From Rhodanobacteraceae bacterium ZG21-1 (lineage in GTDB: Bacteria; Pseudomonadota; Gammaproteobacteria; Xanthomonadales; Rhodanobacteraceae), in the NCBI GenBank assembly GCA_021390615.1, contig JAJEJU010000025.1, forward strand, positions 310,001 through 374,000: a stretch of DNA of 64,000 nucleotides, read 5' to 3'. Below, piece by piece: positions 45,700 to 56,125 of this stretch (its first letter is position 1; each line of letters begins with the position of its first letter). The notes beneath the pieces are model-generated. The model was not told the DNA's origin, searched no databases, and worked only from the letters and a program-made list of their open reading frames with translations. A program made the position numbers and the translations under genes.

Positions 45700-46026
45700 A
45701 TGCCTATTAAAGAATCTCGACTTTTTCGCCCTGGATTTAAGCTGCTTGCCATTTCAACTTGGTACGGCACCATCGTGGTCGGCATCATAGTAACTCACGG
45801 CGAACTAAGGGGTGCCGAGCACGCCCACGCAAAATTAGTCATTGGCTTGCTGCTGATCTTTTATACCTTATTTTTTGCAGCCGCGATCTACATCCCCTTT
45901 ATCCGCCGCCTGGTATTCGTGGATGAAGCCACCGATACCGATGCGAAATGGACGTTTGTATTGATCGGCCTATTCATAGGGCTGCTAGGCTGTTTATTCT
46001 GCTTGCGGGCAATCACACAAATGTAA
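45700..46026 (+). CDS. small three-helix membrane protein, unknown
   Basis: A 108-residue protein starting MPIKESRLFRPGFKLL with three hydrophobic helices (about 15-32, 44-66 and 84-104; for example LVIGLLLIFYTLFFAAAIYI). An acidic loop (DEATDTDAKW) precedes the last helix. I recognise no family. The gene is markedly AT-richer than its neighbours and sits between two diverged direct repeats, which suggests that it came in by transfer or moves as a small cassette. No ribosome site is clear. Confidence 0.7.
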   Translation: MPIKESRLFRPGFKLLAISTWYGTIVVGIIVTHGELRGAEHAHAKLVIGLLLIFYTLFFAAAIYIPFIRRLVFVDEATDTDAKWTFVLIGLFIGLLGCLFCLRAITQM

Positions 46027-46077
46027 AGGCGCTCATTCGCCTCATACTTATCCAGGGATAGCCTGATTAAGCATCAC

Positions 46078-46274
46078 CCGCGACCGCAAGGCGATTGAGT
46101 GCGAAGCGCACGCCCCATCGCCGTGTTTAATCGCGGCTATACGCTCTTCGGGCTTACCTATCCCACCATGCTCAGTAGAAACCTGCACGTCTTTCACGTG
46201 TTGGCAGGTTCGGTGGATCAGGCATCGGTTACGCTCGCGGAAGGCTGATTTCGCTTCCACCGCAGGACAAAATC
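46078..46274. repeat. diverged direct repeat, copy 2
   Basis: Same orientation as copy 1, about 770 bases downstream. The best conserved part is TTGGCAGGTTCGGTGGATCA (46201-46220). The copy is shorter and contains indels relative to copy 1. Confidence 0.75.
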
Positions 46275-46834
46275 AGCATTTCTCCGAGACATGCGAACAG
46301 GCGACTCCTGCCTTCGCCCTTGGTCTGATCGACCGGGCAACTGTGGTCCGCCGCCACCGATACAAGCGCGTTGGCGCGGCAAGGTGATTTGACGGCAGAT
46401 GTCCGGCCCTTTCCGCACATGCCGGGTCGTTTGCGTGCGTCATGCGATTCGATGGAGCCATCCCGAAAAAGAGTCTGGAAGATTCGCAGGCCTTCGCCCG
46501 TCTTCTGCCCGCGTGCAATTGGTGTGCGCGGCAGCCGATCCGGTGCGCGTGAACGTGGTTTCCGCGACAGGGGATTGCCCGTCTACTGCACCGCTCCCGG
46601 CAAGGCGGCGGGCGGATATCGTCGGCCCTACGCCAACTGGTGCACATCTTCCGGCGCAAGAGCTTGACCTCATCTCCCTGGCCGGCACTGGCCCGGAGCC
46701 GGGATGCTACGCTCGATGCGAGACGGGACGTAAAAACTCGCGCTTTGAGCTTCCCGACCCGGTGCGCTTTCGCCATATCGCAACCATGCTCGGCCCGCTG
46801 CGCTGCGGGCGCGAACTTTCGTGAGGAGACCCTT
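46275..46834. other. stretch before the toxin operon without a supported gene
   Basis: No frame with domain or ribosome site. The promoter of the zeta-toxin operon should lie in its last part. Confidence 0.5.
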
Positions 46835-47185
46835 ATGCCTGCCCTTTCGCCGCCGCCCGTGCCCGCCAGGCTCCGCGAGATGCTCAAGGACTATCCGGGG
46901 CACATCGAACGCCTGCAGGAGGCCTTGAATGTCCTGGTCAACGAGCCCTCGGCGGGCATCGACCCGTTCGAGCGCGCGGTGTGGCTGCTGGAGGGGAGGC
47001 TCGAGACCTTCGCCCAGGAAGCCGGCAACGAATTGACCCATGCCGAGAGCAGCGGCGACTCGCGGGCCATCGACAAGGCCAAGGCCAAGCAGTCGCTGAT
47101 GATGAGCGCCGGATTCAAGTCGCGCTGGATCACCGACCAGGCACTGGAGGATTACATCCACGTGCACCGGGATGACCTCGCGTGA
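46835..47185 (+). CDS. small helical protein, putative antitoxin partner of the zeta toxin
   Basis: The ATG at 46835 has GAGGAGA before it and yields 116 residues. The protein is predicted mostly helical (RLREMLKDYPGHIERLQEAL, then PFERAVWLLEGRLETFAQEA) and charged. It does not match the known epsilon antitoxin that I can recall. Its stop overlaps the GTG start of the zeta-toxin gene (GTGA), the classical antitoxin-first arrangement. An antitoxin role is inferred from order and coupling only. Confidence 0.72.
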   Translation: MPALSPPPVPARLREMLKDYPGHIERLQEALNVLVNEPSAGIDPFERAVWLLEGRLETFAQEAGNELTHAESSGDSRAIDKAKAKQSLMMSAGFKSRWITDQALEDYIHVHRDDLA

Positions 47186-48456
47186 GCGTGCCACGCGATC
47201 GGGCCGTCCCCAACACTCCGCCGCTCGCCAAAGAGGTGCAGGACGGAATTTTCAAGAACATCCTCAGCGAGAGCGGCTATGACAGAGTCATCCCGCAGGC
47301 CGAGCCCAGGGCGATCATCCTGGCCGGGCAGCCGGGTGCAGGCAAGGGCGGTATCACGCGCGCCACCCTGCGTGAACTAGACACTTCCGGCCGCGCCGTA
47401 TCGCTCGATCCGGACGAGCTGCGCAATTACCACCCCGACATCGGCAGGCTCAAAACCGAATATCCCTATTCCTGGTCTACCGAAACCCATGGCGCCGCGC
47501 AGGCCTGGACCAACCAGCTGCGCGACAATGCCATAGCGGACAAGAAGAACATCATCATCGACAGCACGCTCGGCAACGCCGACCGCGCTAGCGAGATGGT
47601 CGAAGAGCTGCAGAAAGCCGGCTACAAGGTCGAAATCCGCGCCATGGCCGCGCACAAGCTCGAAAGCGAGCTGGGGGTCGACCAGCGCTTTACCGACGGC
47701 CTCGCGCATGAACGCTCGGGCCGCTACGTCATCAAGGGAGTGCGCGAGACGGTTTACGACCGCTTGCCGGACAACCTGAAGTCCGTGCAGGAAAGGACCG
47801 GCGTCCCCATCAGGATCTACGACCGCGGCAGCTTCACAAACACGGACGTGCCGAAGCCGGTCTACGACAGCAAGAGCGATACGCGATCGCCCGATGTAGC
47901 CATGCGGGAGGCACGCGAAGCGCGCGTCAATGAACCGACCGTCATGCAGGTGCTCAGCGCGGGATGGCATGCGCAGGCCGAGTTGCACCGGCAACTGCCC
48001 GCGAAACTGACGGAATGGCAGGTCGACGGCCCCACGGCCCAGCGCTTGCTGACCAAGCGCACGGAACTACGCGTCGTCGAAGACGTGCGAGAAAACGTGC
48101 AGAAGGCAGACAGCCAGCTCGAGGTCCTCTCGAAGAAGACCTCCGCCGCCACCGTGGCCGAGCCATCGAGCCACTCACCGCCATCGCCGCGCACCGCGTC
48201 CGGCGGCGTGCATGCCCAGGTCGAATCCATGCTGAGCGGCGATCTGAGCCTGACCGACATCAGCAGGCTGGCTCGCAGCAATCCGGGAGCGGTCGCCGAG
48301 ATGCAGCAAAAGGCGAGCGCCACGGTAAATCAGCACGAACAGCAAGCTGCGCCACAAAGCTCCCAGACCAGGAGCGCCCCTCAGCCAGACGGCGCATCCA
48401 GGCAGCCGGATGCTGGCGAACCAAGCCAGGGCAGCGGCTCCCCTCGCCGCAGCTGA
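47182..48456 (+). CDS. zeta-toxin family kinase
   Basis: A GTG start overlaps the upstream stop; 424 residues. The zeta domain (about 15-230) has the P-loop LAGQPGAGKGGITRA (Lys55), with Gly where many P-loops have Thr/Ser, as in other proteobacterial zeta proteins. LDPDELRNYHPDIG follows with the Asp76/Asp78 catalytic-base region, then a conserved Arg-rich helix. Known zeta toxins phosphorylate UDP-N-acetylglucosamine and stop wall synthesis; newer work shows other nucleotide-sugar targets. The C-terminal 120 residues are rich in Ser, Gln, Pro and probably disordered, longer than in minimal zeta proteins. Whether it is a true toxin is untested. Confidence 0.88.
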   Translation: MSVPRDRAVPNTPPLAKEVQDGIFKNILSESGYDRVIPQAEPRAIILAGQPGAGKGGITRATLRELDTSGRAVSLDPDELRNYHPDIGRLKTEYPYSWSTETHGAAQAWTNQLRDNAIADKKNIIIDSTLGNADRASEMVEELQKAGYKVEIRAMAAHKLESELGVDQRFTDGLAHERSGRYVIKGVRETVYDRLPDNLKSVQERTGVPIRIYDRGSFTNTDVPKPVYDSKSDTRSPDVAMREAREARVNEPTVMQVLSAGWHAQAELHRQLPAKLTEWQVDGPTAQRLLTKRTELRVVEDVRENVQKADSQLEVLSKKTSAATVAEPSSHSPPSPRTASGGVHAQVESMLSGDLSLTDISRLARSNPGAVAEMQQKASATVNQHEQQAAPQSSQTRSAPQPDGASRQPDAGEPSQGSGSPRRS

Positions 48457-48682
48457 AGCGATGCCGAGGCGCCGCCCCGCAGCGTCCAGGCCCGCCCCGC
48501 ACGCGCTGCCATGCGCACGCTGCGTGGACGATGCTTTCCGAAGCGCGAATCGTCTCAGGTAGGGAACCGGTGCTTGGCGATCGCGTGGTCCGTGCTTGGC
48601 TCGAACCGACCATGCCGGTCTCCCGACTTCTCCATGTCCACAATGCCGGAAGGCAGCCACGCGAGCCGCTGCGCCTCCGAGC

Positions 48683-49909
48683 TTATCCCTGCCTGGATGA
48701 CGCATCCCCGGGTATCGCCGCTGCAACCGGCAGCGAGCTCATGCCAGCGCGCAGCATGGGCAGGCACAGCGCATACAGCATCGCGCCGAGGATCCAGATC
48801 AGGCCTGGGAAACTCGCGCGCGAGTGAAAATACACGGCACTGATCGCCAGCGGCCCAATCACCGAGGCCAAGGCGGACATGCCGGCGAGCGTGCCTTGCA
48901 GACGCCCCTGCCGTTCGCCGTCGACCTGCGCCGACAACAGCGCCTGCAGCGTGGGCGCGCCGATGCCGCCGACGCAGAACAGCGGCAGCAGCAGCCAGGC
49001 CATCCAGCCATGCGTGGCCCAGGCGATCAGCACATAGGCCGCAGCGTCGGCGCCCATGGCCAGCCACAGCGCGCGCAACGACCCGCAGCGCTCGGTCAGC
49101 GGCCCCACGAGCCAGGCCTGCACCAGGGCATGACAGGCGCCGAAGCCGGCCAGTGACAGGCCGATCGACACACCGCTCCAGCCGAAGCGGTCCTCGCCGT
49201 AGGGAACCCATACGGTGCCGCCCACTTCCCCGACCAGGGCAAAGATCACATAGGCCGCCAGCAACGGCGCCAGTGCCGGAAACGCACCCAGCCAGCGCAG
49301 CGCCGCAAACGGATTGAGCGTCACCGCTTCCGCCGACGCGCGTTCGCGATGCGATTCCGGCAGCACCAGGGCAGTGAACGCGAGATTGAGCGTCGCCAGC
49401 GCGGCCGCTGCGGCGAACGGGGCACGCAACGACCAGTCGCCCAGCACACCGCCCAGAGCCGGTCCCAGGATGAAGCCCGCGCCGAAACATGCGCTCAACT
49501 GGCCGAAGCGCCTGGCGCGCTGCGCCTCGGGCGTCATGTCGGCGATGCAGGCCGAGGCGACCGACACGCTGGCGCCGCAGATGCCGGCGACCAGTCGCCC
49601 CAGGAACAGCCAGACGAAGGCGCCGGCAAAGGCCATCGACAGATAATTCAGCGCCGCACCAGCCAGTGCGGCCAGCAACACCGGACGACGGCCGTAGCGG
49701 TCGCCCAGCGCGCCCAGCAGCGGCGCACAGACGAACTGCATCAGCGCGTAGACGGCGAGGAACCCGCCATAGCGCCAGCCCAGCCCGGCGCCGTGATCGG
49801 TTTCGCGCAGCAGGCGCGGCAGCATGGGCATGACCAGACCGATGCCGGCGGCGTCCAGCGTGACTGTGGCGTACACGGCGGCCAGAGCTTGCTTCGAAGA
49901 GATGTTCAA
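48683..49909 (-). CDS. MFS efflux transporter of the TetA type
   Basis: I take the TTG at 49909 (LNISSKQALAAVYATVTLDA), which matches the usual start of TetA-like pumps; a GTG at 49948 is less likely because it lies inside an operator. The product is 408 residues with 12 helices. Motif A is GALGDRYGRRPVL; the acidic first helix DAAGIGLVMPMLPRLL and RLVAGICGASVSVASACIAD are typical of tetracycline/H+ antiporters. It is controlled by the divergent TetR gene through two operators. Drug export is expected, but the substrate (tetracycline or another compound) cannot be read from sequence. Confidence 0.9.
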   Translation of the reverse strand: MNISSKQALAAVYATVTLDAAGIGLVMPMLPRLLRETDHGAGLGWRYGGFLAVYALMQFVCAPLLGALGDRYGRRPVLLAALAGAALNYLSMAFAGAFVWLFLGRLVAGICGASVSVASACIADMTPEAQRARRFGQLSACFGAGFILGPALGGVLGDWSLRAPFAAAAALATLNLAFTALVLPESHRERASAEAVTLNPFAALRWLGAFPALAPLLAAYVIFALVGEVGGTVWVPYGEDRFGWSGVSIGLSLAGFGACHALVQAWLVGPLTERCGSLRALWLAMGADAAAYVLIAWATHGWMAWLLLPLFCVGGIGAPTLQALLSAQVDGERQGRLQGTLAGMSALASVIGPLAISAVYFHSRASFPGLIWILGAMLYALCLPMLRAGMSSLPVAAAIPGDASSRQG

Positions 49910-49940
49910 GAGCGGAACTCGGGATGATCGGGGCAAGAAA

Positions 49941-49974
49941 TTTATCACTGATAAATTAATTTATCAACGATAAT
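49941..49974. promoter_or_regulatory. two tetO-like operators between the efflux gene and tetR-type gene
   Basis: Operator 1 is TTTATCACTGATAAA (49941-49955), a perfect palindrome around one base and close to tetO (TCTATCA-n-TGATAGA). Operator 2 (49960-49974) has half-sites TTATC and GATAA around AAC. Their centres are 19 bp apart, as in Tn10-type systems, and both overlap the divergent promoters. The TetR protein at 49997 should bind them. Confidence 0.88.
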
Positions 49975-49996
49975 CCAGACCTGACCGGAGGCCCTG

Positions 49997-50695
49997 ATGA
50001 AAATCGATCGATCGCGCATCGTGGATGCGGCCCTGCAACTACTCGACGAGGTCGGCATCGACCAGCTCAGCACACGTCTGCTGGCCCAGCGGCTGGAGGT
50101 GCAGCAGCCAGCGCTGTATTGGCACTTCAAGAGCAAACAGGCGCTGCTCGCGGCGATGAACCAGACCATGCTGGCGCGCCATCACACGCATCGCGTCCCG
50201 GCAGTGGGCGAAGCCTGGGATGCCTTCGTAGAGGCGAACGCGCACAGCTTCCGCCGTGCCCTGCTCGCGCATCGCGACGGTGCGCGCGTGCATGCCGGCA
50301 GCGAGGCCGATCCGGGCGACCTCGGTGCGCTCGAGGCACAGCTCCGCCTGCTGGTCGCCACCGGCATGGGAGAGGCCACTGCGATGGAACTGCTGCTTGC
50401 GGTCGGCCGCTACACGGTCGGCTGCGTGCTGGAGGAACAGGCCGACGCGGCCGAAGAGGCTTCACCGCACCAGCATGCGCTGGATACGGCAGCGCAGACG
50501 CACCCGCTGCTGGCCAAGGCCATCGCGAGCTATCGCAAACGTGGACACACCGCCCTGTTCGATGCAGGCCTGCAGTTGCTGATCGAAGGTGCGCGCAGCG
50601 GGTTCACCACGAACCCGGCGCCGTCGCCGCGACGGAAAACCACGCGGCAGGCGGCCAAGCCGAAAGCTTCCGCAAAACCACGCCCGGCACGTTGA
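49997..50695 (+). CDS. TetR-family repressor with TetR_C domain
   Basis: A 232-residue repressor with GGAGG before the ATG. The DNA-binding domain (SRIVDAALQLLDEVGIDQLS, then LEVQQPALYWHFKSKQALLA) is of the Tn10 TetR class (PALYWHFKNK type). The ligand domain keeps the class's helix pattern, followed by a basic tail (RRKTTRQAAKPKASAKPRPA) that is longer than usual and could add DNA affinity. It should repress itself and the divergent efflux gene until a drug-like ligand binds. Confidence 0.95.
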   Translation: MKIDRSRIVDAALQLLDEVGIDQLSTRLLAQRLEVQQPALYWHFKSKQALLAAMNQTMLARHHTHRVPAVGEAWDAFVEANAHSFRRALLAHRDGARVHAGSEADPGDLGALEAQLRLLVATGMGEATAMELLLAVGRYTVGCVLEEQADAAEEASPHQHALDTAAQTHPLLAKAIASYRKRGHTALFDAGLQLLIEGARSGFTTNPAPSPRRKTTRQAAKPKASAKPRPAR

Positions 50696-50784
50696 ATGCG
50701 CCCATGACCAGAGCTGCGCGGCCATGGTCGATTACGGGTACTCCGATCAGGCGTGACCCGATTCATCACGCCCCCAGCATCCGC

Positions 50785-51060
50785 TCAGCGCGCGGTTTCG
50801 AGGGCCTCTTGCCGCCGCTGCGCCTCGTCGTCGCCGGAAGGATAGTGATACCAGGACTGATGCGGCGAACTCTGTTTGCACGAAAAGCACTGGGTCATTT
50901 CCCAGAAGTGCCCGCAGCCCGGGCAGCACCCAGCCGTCCAGAAGGTATGCCAACGCGTTCCGCAGCCGGAGCCCGGCTCGCCGGGGGCGCAATACCAGCG
51001 GCTGTCGATGCGCGGCTCCCACTGGCAGCGCGGACAATGGATGTGTGGTTGCGATGCCAT
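50785..51060 (-). CDS. small cysteine-rich (zinc-ribbon-like) protein, unknown
   Basis: A 91-residue protein with CPRC, a C-x8-C stretch, CCPGCG and CFSC, i.e. four potential zinc knuckles, and many Trp/His residues (SRWYCAPGEPGSGCGTRWHT). It ends with an Arg/Glu helix. The pattern is too regular to be chance, and it is probably a conserved small metal-binding protein. No function is known to me. It is monocistronic and convergent with the TetR gene. Confidence 0.75.
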   Translation of the reverse strand: MASQPHIHCPRCQWEPRIDSRWYCAPGEPGSGCGTRWHTFWTAGCCPGCGHFWEMTQCFSCKQSSPHQSWYHYPSGDDEAQRRQEALETAR

Positions 51061-51172
51061 GCGATGGCGCGTCCCTGAGCCTGCAATAAGAAGCGCATCA
51101 TAGCGTTTCGGATGAACGAGGGCTTCGCGCGGCCTCGCGTGGCGCGACCGGACCGGCGTTGCCCGGTCGCGT

Positions 51173-51510
51173 TCAGCCCGACCGAGGCGCGATCACCAGG
51201 CGCCCGCCCTCGCCGCGCGCCACCCGGGCATAGGCCTCGATCGCCTGCTCCAGCCCCCACCGTGTCGTGCACCTGCGGCGCCCGCAGCGTGCCGTCCTCG
51301 AACAGCGGCGTCAGCCGGTCCGGCAACCTGGCCGTGCCAGCGCCGTCGAGCTTGAGCGAGTCGGCGCCGAACAGCTGGGTGTCGTTGTGGTAGAAATCGC
51401 GCAGGTCGAAGCTGACCCGGCTGGCGCCGGTGGCGCTGGTCTCGACCAGACGGCCGCGATGCGCCAGGCACTGCAGGGCGGGCTCGAACATCGTCCCGAC
51501 CGACGCTTGC
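51173..51510 (-). pseudogene. C-terminal remnant of a zinc-binding/quinone oxidoreductase (MDR) gene, frameshifted
   Basis: The reverse strand reads VGTMFEPALQCLAHRGRLVE, then RDFYHNDTQLFGADSLKLDG and a PLFEDGTLRAPQVHDT block; the sense then shifts frame at a run of five C (51254-51258) and ends LEQAIEAYARVARGEGGRLV with a stop at 51173. This is the last third of an MDR-family reductase. The front part is absent; in its place lie the glycine riboswitch and gcvP. A single-base error in the run would repair the frame, but not the lost N-terminus. Confidence 0.8.
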
Positions 51511-51544
51511 GGTACGGCAATCCCCTGTATAATCCGGCGATAAC

Positions 51545-51735
51545 GCGTGGTGGGAGAAGCGGCGCGCCCCTGGTGGACGCACCGCTGCCGAAGACGCAAC
51601 GCCCGTAATCGCTCAGGCCCCACACCATCCCGCGTAAAACTCTGGAGAGACCGGTTCGATCCGGCGCCGAAGGGGCACGAAGCACAGGCAAGCGCCGGCT
51701 TCCAAACTCTCAGGCAAAAGGACAGAGGGGCGCCC
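51545..51735 (+). promoter_or_regulatory. tandem glycine riboswitch upstream of gcvP
   Basis: Two aptamer-like halves lie in series. The first shows GGGAGAAGC, GCCGAAGACGCAACGCCCG and GCTCAGGC; the second the near-perfect CTCTGGAGAGACC, GCCGAAGGGGCACGAAGC and CTCAGGCAAAAGGACAGAGG. These are the conserved core pieces of the gcvT-element. It ends about 40 bases before the gcvP ATG and should turn the gene on when glycine is plentiful. Confidence 0.95.
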
Positions 51736-51774
51736 CACGTGCGGCTTCGCGCGTTGCCACCGGATGCCCCTGCC

Positions 51775-54642
<2,868 letters not shown>

Positions 54643-54953
54643 GCACGTCGACCGGCCCGCTTCGGCGGGCCGATGGCAAATGCAGCCGGCGCGTCGAGGC
54701 CGGCTGCGAAGCTCGCAGCGATCGGCTCTGGCAAGTCGCTGCGCGAAGGACTCGGCGCGGTGTCGAGCACACCGGCATCGCTTCATGCTCTTTGCTGCAC
54801 GAGAGCGTGATGCGGGTGTTCGTAGCGAAAGGCGATACGCCGTCATTGGCACGCATCGCCTTCACGATGCGGCGCACGCCATGCTCGACCAATTGAACCC
54901 GTGCCGCGTGCTCTAGCGCGATCTACCGCCGACGTGACGCTTGCCTGCCGTGC
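54643..54953. other. convergent gap between gcvP and the GGDEF gene
   Basis: About 310 bases without a supported gene. The only clear element is the UUCG hairpin at 54653-54672. Confidence 0.55.
54653..54672 (+). terminator. strong hairpin after gcvP
   Basis: CGGCCCGC and GCGGGCCG pair over a TTCG tetraloop, 10 bases after the gcvP stop. No T-run follows, so it may act with Rho or as a 3' stabiliser. Confidence 0.6.
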
Positions 54954-55994
54954 TCACGAGCTCGCGTCGCTGCGCGACGGACCGGTGGAGCGCTCTCGCT
55001 TGGCGCGGTACATCGACTGATCGGCCTTGTCGAGCAGGTGATCCAGTTCCTGGCCGTCTTCCGGATAGATCGCCACGCCGATGCTCGCGCCCAGGGCGAC
55101 CGGCTTCCATTCGAACTCGAAGGGTTCCGCGATCTGCGCTGCCACGCGCTGAGCCTGGTTCAGGGCGGTGTCGCGGTTGCCCACGCCCGGCAGGATCACG
55201 CCGAATTCGTCGCCGCCCACCCGCGCCACCGTATCGGTCTCGCGGCAGGCGCGCTTGATGCGCGCGCCCAGCTCCTTGATCGCCGCATCGCCGAAGCGAT
55301 GCCCCAGGCGGTCATTGATCGGCTTGAGGCCGTCCATGTCGAGATTCAGCACGCTGAACGGCTGGGCCGCATCGGCCAGGCGCTGGTGCAGCCGCTCGTA
55401 GAACAACGAGCGATTCGGCAAGCCGGTCAAGGCGTCATGGGTGGCGCGGAAAAGCAGCTCGTTCGCCTCGTAGCGCGCCGCATGGAACATCGCTGCGGCA
55501 ATCACCTCGGACATCAGCTCCAGGATGCCCAGATCGGCCTGGTCGAACGCGCCGGGCCGGTCGGACAGCACCTTGAGCACGCCCACCACCGATTCGTAGT
55601 GGCGCAGCGGCACCACGATCATCGAGCGCAGGCCGATCTGGCGGCAGGCTTCGCGATTGACCCGGGGATCGCTTTCGGAGTCCACGCAGGACAACGCCGC
55701 GCCGTCGCGGATGCAGTGCCCGGACAGGCTGCCCGCACGCTGCAGCCGCATGCCCAGATGCGACTCGGCCACGCCGGTGGCGGCGCGGTAGACCAGGTCA
55801 TCGCCTTCGAGCAGTTCCACCACCGCGCCGATGGCGGGAGTCAGCTGCTGCGTGCGTTCCGCGACCCGCGCCATCACGGCGCCGAGATCCAGTCCCAGCT
55901 TGGCGATCTCGCCCTGAAACCGGATCACTTCCAATAACCGCGCCCCGTCCAGCGGCTGCGACGGCTTGTCAGGCACATAATCGCCCATGGCCAC
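54954..55994 (-). CDS. GAF-GGDEF diguanylate cyclase
   Basis: A 346-residue cytoplasmic protein (start at 55994 or the ATG at 55988). A GAF sensor (about 25-175; LSGHCIRDGAALSCVDSESD, IVVPLRHYESVVGVLKVLSD) is joined to a GGDEF domain (about 180-335; THDALTGLPNRSLFYERL). The active-site motif is intact (VGGDEFGV) and the product-inhibition site RETD lies five residues before it. It should make cyclic di-GMP from two GTP, controlled by a small ligand or redox signal at the GAF domain. No phosphodiesterase EAL domain is attached. Confidence 0.95.
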   Translation of the reverse strand: MAMGDYVPDKPSQPLDGARLLEVIRFQGEIAKLGLDLGAVMARVAERTQQLTPAIGAVVELLEGDDLVYRAATGVAESHLGMRLQRAGSLSGHCIRDGAALSCVDSESDPRVNREACRQIGLRSMIVVPLRHYESVVGVLKVLSDRPGAFDQADLGILELMSEVIAAAMFHAARYEANELLFRATHDALTGLPNRSLFYERLHQRLADAAQPFSVLNLDMDGLKPINDRLGHRFGDAAIKELGARIKRACRETDTVARVGGDEFGVILPGVGNRDTALNQAQRVAAQIAEPFEFEWKPVALGASIGVAIYPEDGQELDHLLDKADQSMYRAKRERSTGPSRSDASS

Positions 55995-56125
55995 CCCCGG
56001 TCATCTGCGCAGCCCCAAGCATAGCCTTGCTGGGTGTCGATTGGACAACACGACCGTCAAGCACAGATCCGGGTGACAGCCAGATGACAACCGCGCCCCA
56101 CCGAAGCAGGGCGCGGCGCGCGGGC

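Noticed and set aside
48180-48456. C-terminal secretion domain of the Xanthomonas type IV effector kind on the zeta toxin
   Set aside because: The tail is Gln/Ser/Pro-rich but lacks the conserved motifs of that domain; only general disorder can be stated.
51640-51680. Possible tRNA T-loop (GGTTCGATCC)
   Set aside because: It is part of the second glycine-riboswitch aptamer; no acceptor stem or anticodon arm can be formed around it.
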